Of a DNA stretch of 63,043 nt, positions 25,597-34,929 are shown in pieces. Both the position numbers and the translations under genes were made by a program. The DNA comes from Rikenellaceae bacterium. GTDB taxonomy: Bacteria; Bacteroidota; Bacteroidia; Bacteroidales; UBA932. The DNA is taken from contig CAAGMI010000189.1 of NCBI GenBank assembly GCA_900771005.1, positions 1 through 63,043 of the forward strand. The letters are read 5' to 3'. Positions within the stretch are counted from its first letter, which is position 1. Every line of letters begins with the position of its first letter. The notes below the pieces were generated by a model. The model made no database searches. It was not told where the DNA came from and saw only the letters and a program-made list of their open reading frames with translations.

Positions 25597-26330
25597 TGAA
25601 AGCCTGGCTTAAGGGAATATTGCTTGTAGTTTTCGTCGCAGTTTTCTGCGTCGGGATCCGGGCCATTGTCTCCCTGAGCGGCAAACAAAGGGATCAGTTC
25701 ACCTGCAACCGCCTTGAAATCAATATTACGGATTCCTTGCGCTTCATCTCTGAAGGTGACATAAGGGAACTGCTCCACAATGAGTACGGCCCGTTTATCG
25801 GACAGAAGGTCAGGGTGATAAACCTCGGTGCAATCGAAGCCATCGTACGCAGCCAGGCCTGCGTCTCAAAGTCCGAAGCCTGGATGACGGATGACTGCAC
25901 ACTGCACATAAGCGTCAGGGAACGGAAACCGGAAATAAAGGTAATGCCTGACGGCAGGGACGGGTTCTATGCGGACTCGGAAGGTAAGGTTTTCCCTCTG
26001 TGCGAAGATTTTGAAGCGGATGTCCCCGTTATAAGCGGAGCTATTCCGGAAGGGGATGCCTGGATACAGGATATTCTTGCGTTCGTCGTCAAGGCGGACA
26101 GGCTCGGGTGGACCGGCAGGTTCGGCAGCATTGGGATTGACAAGGACGGAGACCTTGAAGTGACGCTGCTGGAGGGCGAAGAATCCTACATTCTGGGACG
26201 CACGGCAGATGCGGCGGAGAATCTGCCCATGATTGACAAATACCTTGATACCATCAAGGGCACGGAGGAATACACCTCCGTAAACCTGAAATACAGTAAT
26301 CAAATAATATGCAGCAGGAAAGATATATAG
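25593..26330 (+). CDS. ftsQ: Cell division protein FtsQ
   Basis: A 245-residue bitopic protein with one N-terminal transmembrane segment (GILLVVFVAVFCVGIRAIVSL). The periplasmic part shows a POTRA-like portion (SEGDIRELLHNEYGPFIGQKV, then VSKSEAWMTDDCTLHISVRERKP). Sequence is divergent, as usual in Bacteroidota, but position between murC and ftsA and the topology fit. FtsQ links FtsL/FtsB to the ring. It overlaps ftsA by 22 bases, an unusually long overlap for this cluster. Confidence 0.88.
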   Translation: MMKAWLKGILLVVFVAVFCVGIRAIVSLSGKQRDQFTCNRLEINITDSLRFISEGDIRELLHNEYGPFIGQKVRVINLGAIEAIVRSQACVSKSEAWMTDDCTLHISVRERKPEIKVMPDGRDGFYADSEGKVFPLCEDFEADVPVISGAIPEGDAWIQDILAFVVKADRLGWTGRFGSIGIDKDGDLEVTLLEGEESYILGRTADAAENLPMIDKYLDTIKGTEEYTSVNLKYSNQIICSRKDI

Positions 26331-27706
26331 CGACGGCGGATCTGGGCACTTCAAAGATTGCCTTGAGCGTAGTCAAGATCAACGGGGACAAGGTTGATGT
26401 CCTCTATTACAAGGAATCCGAATCCGACGGTATCCGGTACAGTACCGTATTCAACCCGATGAGGGCTGCCGAGCCTCTGAAGAGTGCCATCAGGGAGGCA
26501 GAGAAGGAACTCGATATCAAGATAAGCCAGATAATCCTCGGTTTGCCGAGGTACAGTGTACGCCAGGAAAGCAACAGCGCGAAAATAGAGCGCAGCAATC
26601 CGGGTTCCTGCGTCCTTCAGGAAGAAATAGATTCCCTCAAGGGGATGGCTCTGGACTCGTATCCGCTCAGCGATGAGGCGAAGGAAGAGATTTACGGAGC
26701 CGTTGCACAGTCTTTCTGCTCGGACGACACGTTCCAAGGCCGGGAGGAAGATATAGTCGGCTCTCCGAGTGATATTCTTGAGGGCAACTTCAAGGTATTC
26801 ATAGGGGCCAAGAAGGCTGTGACCAACCTCGACACGCTGATGAACAATGTAGGAGTGGCCATAGCCGAGAAATGTTTCCTGCCTGTCATGACGGCGAACG
26901 CAGTGCTCACAAGCCAGGAAAGGGACAATGGTGTGGCCCTGATAGAAATGGGAGCAGGTGTGACATCCCTGACCATCTACCAGAATGACATTCTGAGATA
27001 TTATGGCTCAATACCTTTCGGCGGCAGGAACATCACGAATGACATCAAGTATGAATGCGGTTTCCATGAGCATCTTGCAGAGAACCTGAAGCTCGGTTTC
27101 GGTGCATGCCTGCCGGAGAAACTCCAGAATATGAGTGAGAAGATAATTCAGATAAACGATGACGAAAGCGCTTCGTATCCTGAATTACCCGTAAAGTATC
27201 TGTCGGAAATCATCACCAGCCGCGCACGGGAAATTTTTGAGGCGATCCTGTATATGATTCAGGAAAGCGGATACGCAGACAGGTTGAGAAACGGCATAGT
27301 CCTCACCGGAGGAGGAGCCAACCTCACTAATCTTTCCAACCTTCTCAAGGAGATGTCCGGATACAATGTGCGCATAGGCTACCCTCGGACCAAGAGCATT
27401 TCTTTCGAGGGATGCAGCGGAATATGCGAAACGAGTGCGGCAGCGACTGTGGGGATGATTCTTGCTGCAAGGGACAAGGAGTTCCTGAACTGCATGGATG
27501 CTCCCGGCTTCGAAGAAAGGTCCGTAGTGGGAACCGTGTTCGAGCACAAGGGCGGCGAAGATGTCAGGGATGGCAAGAATACGAAAGCCGAAAAGCCAGA
27601 GAAGCCCAAGACACCGAGAAAGACCATAACCTGGGGTACAAAGATCAACTCCGGACTGGAAAAAGCTCTCGGGAATTTGTTTGACGGAATGGATAGCGAC
27701 GAATAA
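26309..27706 (+). CDS. ftsA: Cell division protein FtsA
   Basis: A 465-residue actin-fold ATPase that anchors FtsZ to the membrane. The phosphate 1 loop ATADLGTSKIALSV, the SHS2/1C region following it, ALIEMGAGVTSLTIY (phosphate 2) and GIVLTGGGANLTNL (adenosine motif) are visible. The C-terminus has a Lys/Pro-rich linker and ends in a helix, LEKALGNLFDGM, that could serve as the membrane-targeting amphipathic helix. Starts inside ftsQ and lies two bases before ftsZ. Confidence 0.95.
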   Translation: MQQERYIATADLGTSKIALSVVKINGDKVDVLYYKESESDGIRYSTVFNPMRAAEPLKSAIREAEKELDIKISQIILGLPRYSVRQESNSAKIERSNPGSCVLQEEIDSLKGMALDSYPLSDEAKEEIYGAVAQSFCSDDTFQGREEDIVGSPSDILEGNFKVFIGAKKAVTNLDTLMNNVGVAIAEKCFLPVMTANAVLTSQERDNGVALIEMGAGVTSLTIYQNDILRYYGSIPFGGRNITNDIKYECGFHEHLAENLKLGFGACLPEKLQNMSEKIIQINDDESASYPELPVKYLSEIITSRAREIFEAILYMIQESGYADRLRNGIVLTGGGANLTNLSNLLKEMSGYNVRIGYPRTKSISFEGCSGICETSAAATVGMILAARDKEFLNCMDAPGFEERSVVGTVFEHKGGEDVRDGKNTKAEKPEKPKTPRKTITWGTKINSGLEKALGNLFDGMDSDE

Positions 27707-27708
27707 TT

Positions 27709-28938
27709 ATGATGATGGAAGATAATTTTATTGCACCGTGCAACTGGCACGAATCTGATGATATAATCAAGGTTGTAGGAGTAGGAGGAGGAGGCTGCAA
27801 CGCAGTGACCTATATGTACAACCAGAAGATAACCGGCTGCAGCTTTGTCGTTTGCAATACCGATTCGCAGGCCCTCCAGCGCAGCAGCGTTCCGCTGAAG
27901 ATTCAGATGGGAGCCGGACTGGGAGCCGGGACCAATCCTATAAAGGGACGCAATGCCGCCCTGGAAAGCCAGGAGGCCATCGAAAAGGCCGTAATGAAAG
28001 GCGGCACCCAGATGCTGTTCATCACTGCCGGTATGGGTGGAGGCACAGGTACGGGAGCCGCTCCTGTCATAGCCAAAATGGCTAAGGACAAGGGCATTCT
28101 CACTGTCGCGGTCGTCACGCTTCCGTTCCTCAACGAGGGGAAGGACGCCAGAGCCAGAGCCATAGACGGAATCCACGAACTCGAAAAGAATGTGGATTCC
28201 CTTCTGATCATCAACAACGAGAAACTGTACGAATTCTTCGGAGACCAGCTCATTCAGGATGCATTCCCGAAGGCGGATGAAGTGCTTGCTACAGCTGTCA
28301 GGGGCATTATCGAGATTATCAAGAAACCGGGCTACATAAACGTCGACTTCGAGGATGTCAAAACCATGATGAAGGGAAGCGGGATGGCCCTTATGGGATG
28401 CGGTACGGGCAAGGGTCCTGACAGGATAGAAGATGCAGTCAGGGAAGCGTTCGAATCCCCTCTCCTCAACGATTTCGATCTGAAGACGGCAAAGAATGTA
28501 CTCGTCAACATCACCGCCGGACACAACGAGAAAGGTCTGAAGATGAATGACCTCAACCTCATCAATGAAAAGATAAACGAATACACGGGAGGAGCCAACA
28601 ATTTCAAACGGGGTCTCATCTGGGATGAAGACCCTGCAATCGAAGATGCGGTCCATATCACGGCGATAGCCACAGGCTTCAAGTTCAACACCCTCATAGG
28701 CCCTGACATCAACCTCGGAAACTATATCCAGATAGACAAGGACTACAGTTATGACCGCAGCGAGTTCACGAAGGGAGAGGGTCTGTCCCTGCCTCAGGTA
28801 AGCACCCAGATAATAGGCTTCAACAACAAGGAGAACAGCAGGACCTTCCGTTTCGATCCGGACAGAAAGCCTTGTCTGCTGAGCGGAGAGAATCTCAGCG
28901 AACTTGAAAACACACCAGCAATCAGAAGAATCAAATAA
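27709..28938 (+). CDS. ftsZ: Cell division GTPase FtsZ
   Basis: A 409-residue tubulin homologue. The nucleotide site is clear: VVGVGGGGCNAV, the tubulin signature GGGTGTGAAPVIA (about residues 108-120) and the T7 catalytic loop NVDFEDVKTMM. The C-terminal linker is short and ends in ENTPAIRRIK, the conserved peptide that binds FtsA. It polymerises into the Z-ring. Last gene of the dcw cluster, two bases before gltX, so the tRNA synthetase is probably on the same transcript. Confidence 0.98.
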   Translation: MMMEDNFIAPCNWHESDDIIKVVGVGGGGCNAVTYMYNQKITGCSFVVCNTDSQALQRSSVPLKIQMGAGLGAGTNPIKGRNAALESQEAIEKAVMKGGTQMLFITAGMGGGTGTGAAPVIAKMAKDKGILTVAVVTLPFLNEGKDARARAIDGIHELEKNVDSLLIINNEKLYEFFGDQLIQDAFPKADEVLATAVRGIIEIIKKPGYINVDFEDVKTMMKGSGMALMGCGTGKGPDRIEDAVREAFESPLLNDFDLKTAKNVLVNITAGHNEKGLKMNDLNLINEKINEYTGGANNFKRGLIWDEDPAIEDAVHITAIATGFKFNTLIGPDINLGNYIQIDKDYSYDRSEFTKGEGLSLPQVSTQIIGFNNKENSRTFRFDPDRKPCLLSGENLSELENTPAIRRIK

Positions 28939-28940
28939 CA

Positions 28941-30461
28941 ATGAAAACAAGAGTCAGATTCGCGCCGTCCCCTACAGGGCCGCTCCATATGGGCGGTGTG
29001 CGCACAGCACTTTACAACTACCTATATGCAAAGCAGAAAGGCGGTGACTTCATCATCCGTATCGAGGACACGGATTCCCACAGGTTCGTCCCGGGGGCAG
29101 AGCAATACATAATCGAAGCGCTGCGCTGGTGCGGCATCATAGCTGATGAGGGTGTGAATGAGAACGGGAATATCGTGGAAACGCCTTCCGAGAAGCATCC
29201 TCACGCGCCTTACCGCCAGAGCCAGAGACGGAGCATATACAGAAAATACGCCGAGGAGCTCGTGGAGAAAGGCTTCGCCTATTACGCTTTCGATTCTTCG
29301 GAATCCCTTGAGAAAGCCAGAGCTGAAGCCGAATCTTCAGGCAAGACATTCATATACAACTACGAAACCCGCAAGCAGCTCAGGAACTCCCTGACCCTTC
29401 CGGAAGAGGAGGTCAAACGCCTGCTTGAAGAAACGACAGACTGGACAGTCAGGTTCAAGATGCCGGAAGACACTACTGTCAGAATGGACGATATGATCAG
29501 GGGTCATATCGAGGTCAATACCTCCACACTCGATGACAAGGTGCTGTGGAAACGGGCTGACGAGCTGCCTACCTACCACCTCGCAAATATTGTGGACGAC
29601 CATCTCATGGAAGTAACAGAGGTCATCAGAGGAGAGGAATGGCTGCCTTCCCTTCCGCTCCACTATCTCCTTTACCAGGCATTCGGATGGAACAGGCCGC
29701 AGTTCGCTCACCTGCCGCTTCTGCTCAAACCTGTCGGAAACGGCAAACTCAGCAAGAGAGACGGAGACAAGATGGGCTTCCCGGTTTTCCCTCTCAACTG
29801 GCTGAATTCGGACGGAGAGACATACCACGGCTACCGTGAAGACGGTTATTTCCCTGAGGCATTCGTCAATATGCTGGCCATGCTCGGATGGAATCCGGGG
29901 ACGGAGCAGGAAATTTTCTCAATGCAGGAACTCATCGACACATTCTCCATCGACAAAGTCAGCAAGTCGGGAGCCAAGTTCAATCCGGAAAAGGCTAAAT
30001 GGTACAACAAGGAGTATCTCCGCATGAAATCCAACGAGGAACTCGCAGATGCATTCATGCCTGTCCTTGAGGCAAATGGGGTGAAGAATGCAGATAAGGA
30101 ATATGTAACAAGGGTAGTGGCACTGACAAAGGAAAGAGCCACGTTCGTCAGTGATTTCTGGGACATCGCCAAGGCACTGTTCACTGCTCCGTCGGAGTAC
30201 GAACAGAAAGACGTGGACAAATTCTGGAAGGAAGAAAACTACAAGCCGGCATTCGAAGCCTGCCAGGCCTGCAGCAGCGGAGAGGAGCTTGAAGAGTGGA
30301 TACGTTCACGCGAACTTCCTATGGGCAAGCTCATGAATTGCACCCGCCTTGTGCTCACAGGAGCAGCAAGCGGACTGGGAATCGGGGATATAATGGCCCT
30401 GATAGGCCACGAAGAGGTACTGCGCCGCTGGCAGAACGCTTTAGGCAGGATCGGAAAATAA
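28941..30461 (+). CDS. gltX: Glutamyl-tRNA synthetase
   Basis: A 506-residue class I synthetase. The HIGH-type motif lies in FAPSPTGPLHMGGVRTALYN and the KMSKS-type motif is KLSKRDG (about residue 268), followed by an anticodon-binding helical domain. It charges tRNA-Glu; I cannot tell by eye whether it also charges tRNA-Gln. It follows ftsZ by two bases. Its last 21 bases overlap the 3' end of truB on the other strand, and no terminator lies between the convergent genes. Confidence 0.97.
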   Translation: MKTRVRFAPSPTGPLHMGGVRTALYNYLYAKQKGGDFIIRIEDTDSHRFVPGAEQYIIEALRWCGIIADEGVNENGNIVETPSEKHPHAPYRQSQRRSIYRKYAEELVEKGFAYYAFDSSESLEKARAEAESSGKTFIYNYETRKQLRNSLTLPEEEVKRLLEETTDWTVRFKMPEDTTVRMDDMIRGHIEVNTSTLDDKVLWKRADELPTYHLANIVDDHLMEVTEVIRGEEWLPSLPLHYLLYQAFGWNRPQFAHLPLLLKPVGNGKLSKRDGDKMGFPVFPLNWLNSDGETYHGYREDGYFPEAFVNMLAMLGWNPGTEQEIFSMQELIDTFSIDKVSKSGAKFNPEKAKWYNKEYLRMKSNEELADAFMPVLEANGVKNADKEYVTRVVALTKERATFVSDFWDIAKALFTAPSEYEQKDVDKFWKEENYKPAFEACQACSSGEELEEWIRSRELPMGKLMNCTRLVLTGAASGLGIGDIMALIGHEEVLRRWQNALGRIGK

Positions 30462-31226
30462 TTCCATCACCTTATCGAGAGAGATGGCGTCTTCAATATT
30501 GAAGTCGCCATTTTTCGTTCTCCGCAGAGAACTCAGGAAGGCTCCGCTGCCAAGGGCTTCTCCCAGATCACGCGCCAGGGCCCTGATATAAGTGCCCTTG
30601 CTGCAGCGAACACGTATCATAGCCGTTACCAGCCTGTGTCCGCCAATATCCGCAACCCTTATTCTGCCCTTCCCGTCATCGGCTGCCACCTCTGGCATCC
30701 CTTCGTGGAAAGAAAGCAGCTCCATCTCATAGATATTTATCCGGCTGGCTGTAAGTATGCCGGAATCCTCCACCGGAAGTCCCTGCCTGTAGAGCTTCCT
30801 CGCAGTTTCATAAGCCCTTACACCATCCACCGACTTGGCCGAGAACAATGGTGCCACCTGCATCTGCTCCCCCGTGAAATTCTTCAGGACAGCCTTCAAC
30901 GCCGGTTCTGTCACACTGCCCAGGGGATATTCCATGTCTATCTCCTTTTCAAGGTCATAGGACGGAGTTGTCGCTCCGAAAGTGACACCGGCAATATATT
31001 CCTTTTCGTGCTTCTGAAGTTCTTCCGCGCGCTTCGTCGCTTTTCCTATACACACCAGAAGAATGCCGGTAGCCAGAGGATCGAGCGTGCCGGCATGCCC
31101 CACCTTCAGATTCTTCTTTCCGAAATGTCTGACGGCAGCATACTTGACCTTGCGTATGACGTCGGCCGACGTCCACCTGTAAGGTTTGTCTATCGGGAGA
31201 ATTATCCCCTCTTCCGGGACTTCCAT
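30441..31226 (-). CDS. truB: tRNA pseudouridine-55 synthase
   Basis: A 261-residue TruB. The catalytic motif GHAGTLDPLATGILLV holds the nucleophile Asp49, and the N-terminal LPIDKPYRWTSADVIRKVK is typical. A central loop of about 12 residues (EVAADDGKGRIRVADIGGH) precedes the conserved RVRCSKGTYIRALARDLG. It makes pseudouridine 55 in the T-loop of tRNAs. Its ATG abuts the rpiB stop; the 3' end overlaps gltX tail-to-tail. Confidence 0.96.
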   Translation of the reverse strand: MEVPEEGIILPIDKPYRWTSADVIRKVKYAAVRHFGKKNLKVGHAGTLDPLATGILLVCIGKATKRAEELQKHEKEYIAGVTFGATTPSYDLEKEIDMEYPLGSVTEPALKAVLKNFTGEQMQVAPLFSAKSVDGVRAYETARKLYRQGLPVEDSGILTASRINIYEMELLSFHEGMPEVAADDGKGRIRVADIGGHRLVTAMIRVRCSKGTYIRALARDLGEALGSGAFLSSLRRTKNGDFNIEDAISLDKVMELFSDPA

Positions 31227-31658
31227 TTATTTTACCGGTATCTTTTCAATTCTGCGGGCGTGACGTCCACCGGCAAATTCCGTCTCAATCCAGGCGCGCA
31301 CGATGGTAGTGGCCATCCGGTATGAGATGAAGCGGGCTGGCATCACCAATACATTTGCGTCATTATGCTCCTTGACAAGAGTACCGACAGCCTTGTTCCA
31401 GGCCAGGCCGGCACGTATCCCCTTGTGATGGTTAAGGGTCATCGCCATGCCGTTTCCCGTTCCGCAAAGAGCTATTCCGCGCTCCACTTCTCCTTTCTCG
31501 ACTGCTGATGCGAGAGGGTGAGCCACGTCGGCGTAATCCATGCTGTCAGTGGTATCCGTGCCGAAATTAACGACTTCAAAACCTTTTTTTCTGAGATAAA
31601 CGATCAGCTTGGCCTTATACTCTACGCCTGCGTGATCAGAACATATTCCAATTTTCAT
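31227..31658 (-). CDS. rpiB: Ribose-5-phosphate isomerase B
   Basis: A 143-residue RpiB/LacAB-family isomerase interconverting ribose 5-phosphate and ribulose 5-phosphate. MKIGICSDHAGVEYK provides the substrate-binding DHAG, and Cys65 in ALCGTGNGMAM is the usual catalytic base. The tail (EHNDANVLVMPARFIS) is also conserved. It links sugar catabolism to nucleotide synthesis. It lies between the metallopeptidase and truB with very short gaps. Confidence 0.96.
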   Translation of the reverse strand: MKIGICSDHAGVEYKAKLIVYLRKKGFEVVNFGTDTTDSMDYADVAHPLASAVEKGEVERGIALCGTGNGMAMTLNHHKGIRAGLAWNKAVGTLVKEHNDANVLVMPARFISYRMATTIVRAWIETEFAGGRHARRIEKIPVK

Positions 31659-31676
31659 ATCCGAAAAAGTAAGAAA

Positions 31677-32054
31677 TTATATCAGTTTGTATTCTTTCAA
31701 TTCTTTTCTGTATGTCTTATATTCCGGGCAAAGCGACGCGAGCAGTGCCTGGAACTCCGGACCGTGGTTCATATGCCTGAGGTGGCACAGTTCGTGAATC
31801 ATCACATAATCCCTCAGATACTCCGGAAGACGCATCAGATTGAGGTTCAGATTAATGTTCCCTTTTACAGAGCAGCTTCCCCAATTGGACACGTTATGCT
31901 TGATCCGCACGCTGTTGTATTCGAAACCGTACATATGTGCAAGATGCTCCAGCCTCTGCGGGAGCACCTTTTTCGCCTCTGCCCTGAGCGCCTCGGTCTG
32001 TGGTGTTTCCTTCAGTTTGCGCCGGCGCCTTCTGATGATGAAAAACATAGTCAC
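31677..32054 (-). CDS. Short YgjP/M48-type metallopeptidase
   Basis: A 125-residue protein with the zinc motif HELCHLRHMNHGPEF and the preceding NWGSCSVKGNINLNLNLMRLP, typical of the YgjP-like (DUF45) metallopeptidases. Full-length relatives are about 200-240 residues. Here the N-terminal half is absent, and the N-terminus is instead Arg/Lys rich (IIRRRRRKLKE). Either this is a genuine short form or the remnant of a longer gene. No substrate is known for the family. Follows the hydrolase gene by 34 bases and precedes rpiB by 18. Confidence 0.75.
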   Translation of the reverse strand: MTMFFIIRRRRRKLKETPQTEALRAEAKKVLPQRLEHLAHMYGFEYNSVRIKHNVSNWGSCSVKGNINLNLNLMRLPEYLRDYVMIHELCHLRHMNHGPEFQALLASLCPEYKTYRKELKEYKLI

Positions 32055-32088
32055 TTATCCGGATAACGCGCACGTTGCTTCTCAAACG

Positions 32089-33555
32089 TTATTTATTGAT
32101 CTGCTTGTAAAGCTTCGTCTTGCCGGTAAGAAGTCCGGTATAAGCGATCTGGCCAAGAATGTGGTCCGTAGCGTGTTTGACAATAACCTTGCTCACAAGG
32201 CTGCCTGCATTTGCTCTAAGGACATCATAAGCTGTGTGGGTGTTTTCAACCGGTACCATATTGTCATTCTCCATCGCCAGCAGAATAACGGAAGTTACAG
32301 GAGTCCAGTCATAGCATACCTGCTCCATCACAAGGCATTCGTCAAGAGCCTGCATAATGTGGGAGGCGGAATCCTTGGCGGTCTCGCTCATAAGATCGTA
32401 GATTGGCACCCTGTGTGCAACGACACCCCATACTTCACCGTGCTCAATGTCATAACGCATTCCCTGCGTGAAACCGTTATTCATATCCTTTACCCTCTGA
32501 GGAATTCCATAATTTTTCACAGGATAATTATTGTACTCTTCTGAGAAATAAGACTTAATGTCGATGCCCGCCATAATGTCGGGATGCCCTGCCATATATC
32601 CGCAGAGAACCATCGGAAGAAGAACGGACATACCTATCTCCTTCCTGTCGAGCCAGGTATGGAAAGTCAGTTGAGGGTCGTAAGGACCGGCTCCGCACAC
32701 TGAGTTCACGAGGTTGATCTTCTTGAGCAGACCTGTCTTGTCCTCGACAGTAAGGTATCTTGTAAGCGCAAGGGCCTGACCACCACCCTGGGAATATCCG
32801 GTTATATAAGAAGCGAATCCTCTGGTGCCGGTTATATCCTTGCCGAAAATTTGATTTGCGGCACTCAATGCAGGCTCTATCATATCTGCGCACTGCTTGG
32901 CAATGAGCTTATGGCAGAGGTAGGTCTGAGGCCTGCCGGAAGTGAGTCCGAAACCTTCGTAATCCGGCTCCAGTACAATGACACCGTCAGCCGTGAGCTG
33001 TTTGAGAGAATAAATTCCGTCCACAAGGGCATCAAAGTTACCGATGCTGCCCAAATCAGGTTTCATGCCACCGAAGCCGCTCGCAATCTCTCCGATGGAC
33101 ACACCCTGCGGCTTGGTTGCGTGGCAGTTTATCACCATTCCTTTTATCATATCGGGTTGAATATTGCCCCGATACAGAGGGAAATGGATAAAACCGGAAA
33201 GTTCGATCGGGTTGCCATTGCAATCCGTCGACCAGTAGATAAGAGTATCTGTCCTTACTGAGAAACCTTTTGGAGTAATTCCGTTGACACCGGCATAATT
33301 CATGGCAGCAGACTCCAGCTCCTCCCTTAAACCGACAATGAGACCTCGGTAATACTCCTTTTCCCCGCCATCCGGCAAACTGTTGGTCACCTCCTCATAG
33401 GCCTCAATCTGGTCTATGAGCTCCTGATATGAAGTCTCCTGTCCAGGGCGCAACTGTGACTGTTGCTGCTGTGCAGGGGCGTTAATTTCTGCTGTGCTGC
33501 AAGACGCCACCAGATAGGCGGCAGCCATTACGAAGACAAATAGGAATCTTTTCAT
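32089..33555 (-). CDS. Lipoprotein alpha/beta hydrolase (secretory-lipase-like)
   Basis: A 488-residue exported protein. The lipobox is AAYLVASCS with Cys at about 19, followed by a Gln-rich linker. The catalytic core has the nucleophile elbow GYSQGGGQALAL, preceded by VIVLEPDYEGFGLTSGRP and an oxyanion region; a late His (KHATDHILGQ) could complete the triad. The layout resembles secretory lipases (LIP family), which act on esters outside the cytoplasm. The substrate is unknown. It has its own -7 box upstream and may be co-transcribed with the metallopeptidase, rpiB and truB. Confidence 0.75.
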   Translation of the reverse strand: MKRFLFVFVMAAAYLVASCSTAEINAPAQQQQSQLRPGQETSYQELIDQIEAYEEVTNSLPDGGEKEYYRGLIVGLREELESAAMNYAGVNGITPKGFSVRTDTLIYWSTDCNGNPIELSGFIHFPLYRGNIQPDMIKGMVINCHATKPQGVSIGEIASGFGGMKPDLGSIGNFDALVDGIYSLKQLTADGVIVLEPDYEGFGLTSGRPQTYLCHKLIAKQCADMIEPALSAANQIFGKDITGTRGFASYITGYSQGGGQALALTRYLTVEDKTGLLKKINLVNSVCGAGPYDPQLTFHTWLDRKEIGMSVLLPMVLCGYMAGHPDIMAGIDIKSYFSEEYNNYPVKNYGIPQRVKDMNNGFTQGMRYDIEHGEVWGVVAHRVPIYDLMSETAKDSASHIMQALDECLVMEQVCYDWTPVTSVILLAMENDNMVPVENTHTAYDVLRANAGSLVSKVIVKHATDHILGQIAYTGLLTGKTKLYKQINK

Positions 33556-33582
33556 ACTATTTATTTAGGTGTTTATAACACA

Positions 33583-33590
33583 CAAAGTTA
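33583..33590 (-). promoter_or_regulatory. -7 box of the hydrolase gene
   Basis: The minus strand reads TAACTTTG here, matching TAnnTTTG, 28 bases before the ATG at 33555. No clear -33 TTTG at the expected spacing. Confidence 0.45.
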
Positions 33591-33715
33591 CGAAATTTTG
33601 AAAGGAAGCTATAAAACAACGGGTAAAATTGAATAGATATGAGAAGGCATCAAAGTTTTTGGGAGCAGACGGTCTGACTGCCACCTCCGCAAACAGCTAA
33701 GGATCAGCAATATAT

Positions 33716-34873
33716 TTACAGTTCGTCGCTGTAGACGGAGCGTGGGAGGTCGTGCTGGTTGTAACGGGACGACATCGACTGCCCGTAGGCCCCGGTGGAT
33801 TTTATCGTGAGCAGGTCGCCGCGCCGGGTCTCGGGGAGAGTTAGGCTCTCATTGAATACGTCCGTTGACTCGCAGGCGGTGCCTACTATTGTGTAGCGTT
33901 CTTTCTTTTCAGAAGTGGAGCTGATGTTCTCTATGCTGTGATATGCTCCGTAAAGAGCGGGGCGGATCAGTTCCGTCATGCTGGAGTCCACTATCACAAG
34001 CTTGCGCCCCGTCGCTGTCGTCTTGTTGAAAAGCACCCGGGTTATGAGTTCGCCGCACTCACCTACGATGGCTCGTCCGAATTCGAAGTGCACTTCGCGG
34101 CCGCCCACTTTCAGGTGGGAGTTTATGATGGCGAATACAGAGGCGAAATTAGGAACCGGCTCGTTTTCAGGCATATCATAATTGATTCCCAGACCGCCGC
34201 CCACATCGACGTAATCAAGTTTGAAGCCCAGGCCGGCAAGGTTCTCCACTATGACATTCACCTTGTCGCAGAGATACTCGAATACATGGAGCTCGCGGAT
34301 CTGAGATCCGATATGCAGGTGCATACCCTTCACGTTAAGGTTCTTGAGAGTCTTGATATCTTCCGCACGTGCAAGAATCTCCTCGTACGAGATACCGAAT
34401 TTGCTGTCAGCCTGACCGGTGTCGATGCAACGGTTCGTCATAGGGTCTATGTCCGGATTCACGCGCAGACCGACATCCACCCTCTTCCCCGCCGCTGCAG
34501 CAAAATCATTCAGGACATAGAGCTCTTCTATGGATTCGCAGTTGATTGCATAGATTCCCTGTTCGATGGCATATTTCAGCTCGTGATCCCGTTTCCCAAC
34601 ACCCGCATACACTATCTTTTTCGGATCGAAGCCCGCTTCTATCGCACACTTCACCTCATTGCCGCTGGCACAGTCCACACCGAAACCGTACTCCTTGATA
34701 AGAGCCAGCACCCTTGGGTCATAATTCGCTTTTATGGCATAATGCAGCACATATCCATATCGCGCCGCCATACTCACAGCACTCTCAAGAGTGAGACGGA
34801 GGAGTTCCATATCGTACAGATAAAAAGGTGTCTGGAGCGATTCCAGCTTCTTCGAGACTTTCTTGCTAAGCAT
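33716..34873 (-). CDS. lysA: Diaminopimelate decarboxylase
   Basis: A 385-residue PLP enzyme of fold III converting meso-diaminopimelate to L-lysine. Lys48 in HYAIKANYD binds PLP; HLHIGSQI and GGGLGINYD form the phosphate-binding region, and the C-terminal GTACESTDVF carries the catalytic Cys pair region. Ends ADLPR-like (HDLPRSVYSDEL). Paralogous ornithine/arginine decarboxylases lack the CES motif, which supports lysA. Single gene with a -7 box upstream. Confidence 0.93.
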   Translation of the reverse strand: MLSKKVSKKLESLQTPFYLYDMELLRLTLESAVSMAARYGYVLHYAIKANYDPRVLALIKEYGFGVDCASGNEVKCAIEAGFDPKKIVYAGVGKRDHELKYAIEQGIYAINCESIEELYVLNDFAAAAGKRVDVGLRVNPDIDPMTNRCIDTGQADSKFGISYEEILARAEDIKTLKNLNVKGMHLHIGSQIRELHVFEYLCDKVNVIVENLAGLGFKLDYVDVGGGLGINYDMPENEPVPNFASVFAIINSHLKVGGREVHFEFGRAIVGECGELITRVLFNKTTATGRKLVIVDSSMTELIRPALYGAYHSIENISSTSEKKERYTIVGTACESTDVFNESLTLPETRRGDLLTIKSTGAYGQSMSSRYNQHDLPRSVYSDEL

Positions 34874-34894
34874 AATGGTTGTTTGTTACTATTA

Positions 34895-34902
34895 CAAAAA
34901 TA
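34895..34902 (-). promoter_or_regulatory. -7 box of lysA
   Basis: The minus strand reads TATTTTTG, matching TAnnTTTG, 21 bases upstream of the lysA ATG at 34873. Confidence 0.4.
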
Positions 34903-34929
34903 ACGATTTTTTGTATTACGGGGCAATCG

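Noticed and set aside
27379..28950. Long minus-strand open frame of 523 codons opposite ftsA and ftsZ
   Set aside because: It lies fully opposite two certain genes; its composition is the mirror of their codon bias and shows no domain.
30441..30461. 21-base tail-to-tail overlap of gltX and truB as a sign of misannotation
   Set aside because: Both C-termini are plausible for their families; short convergent overlaps are common.
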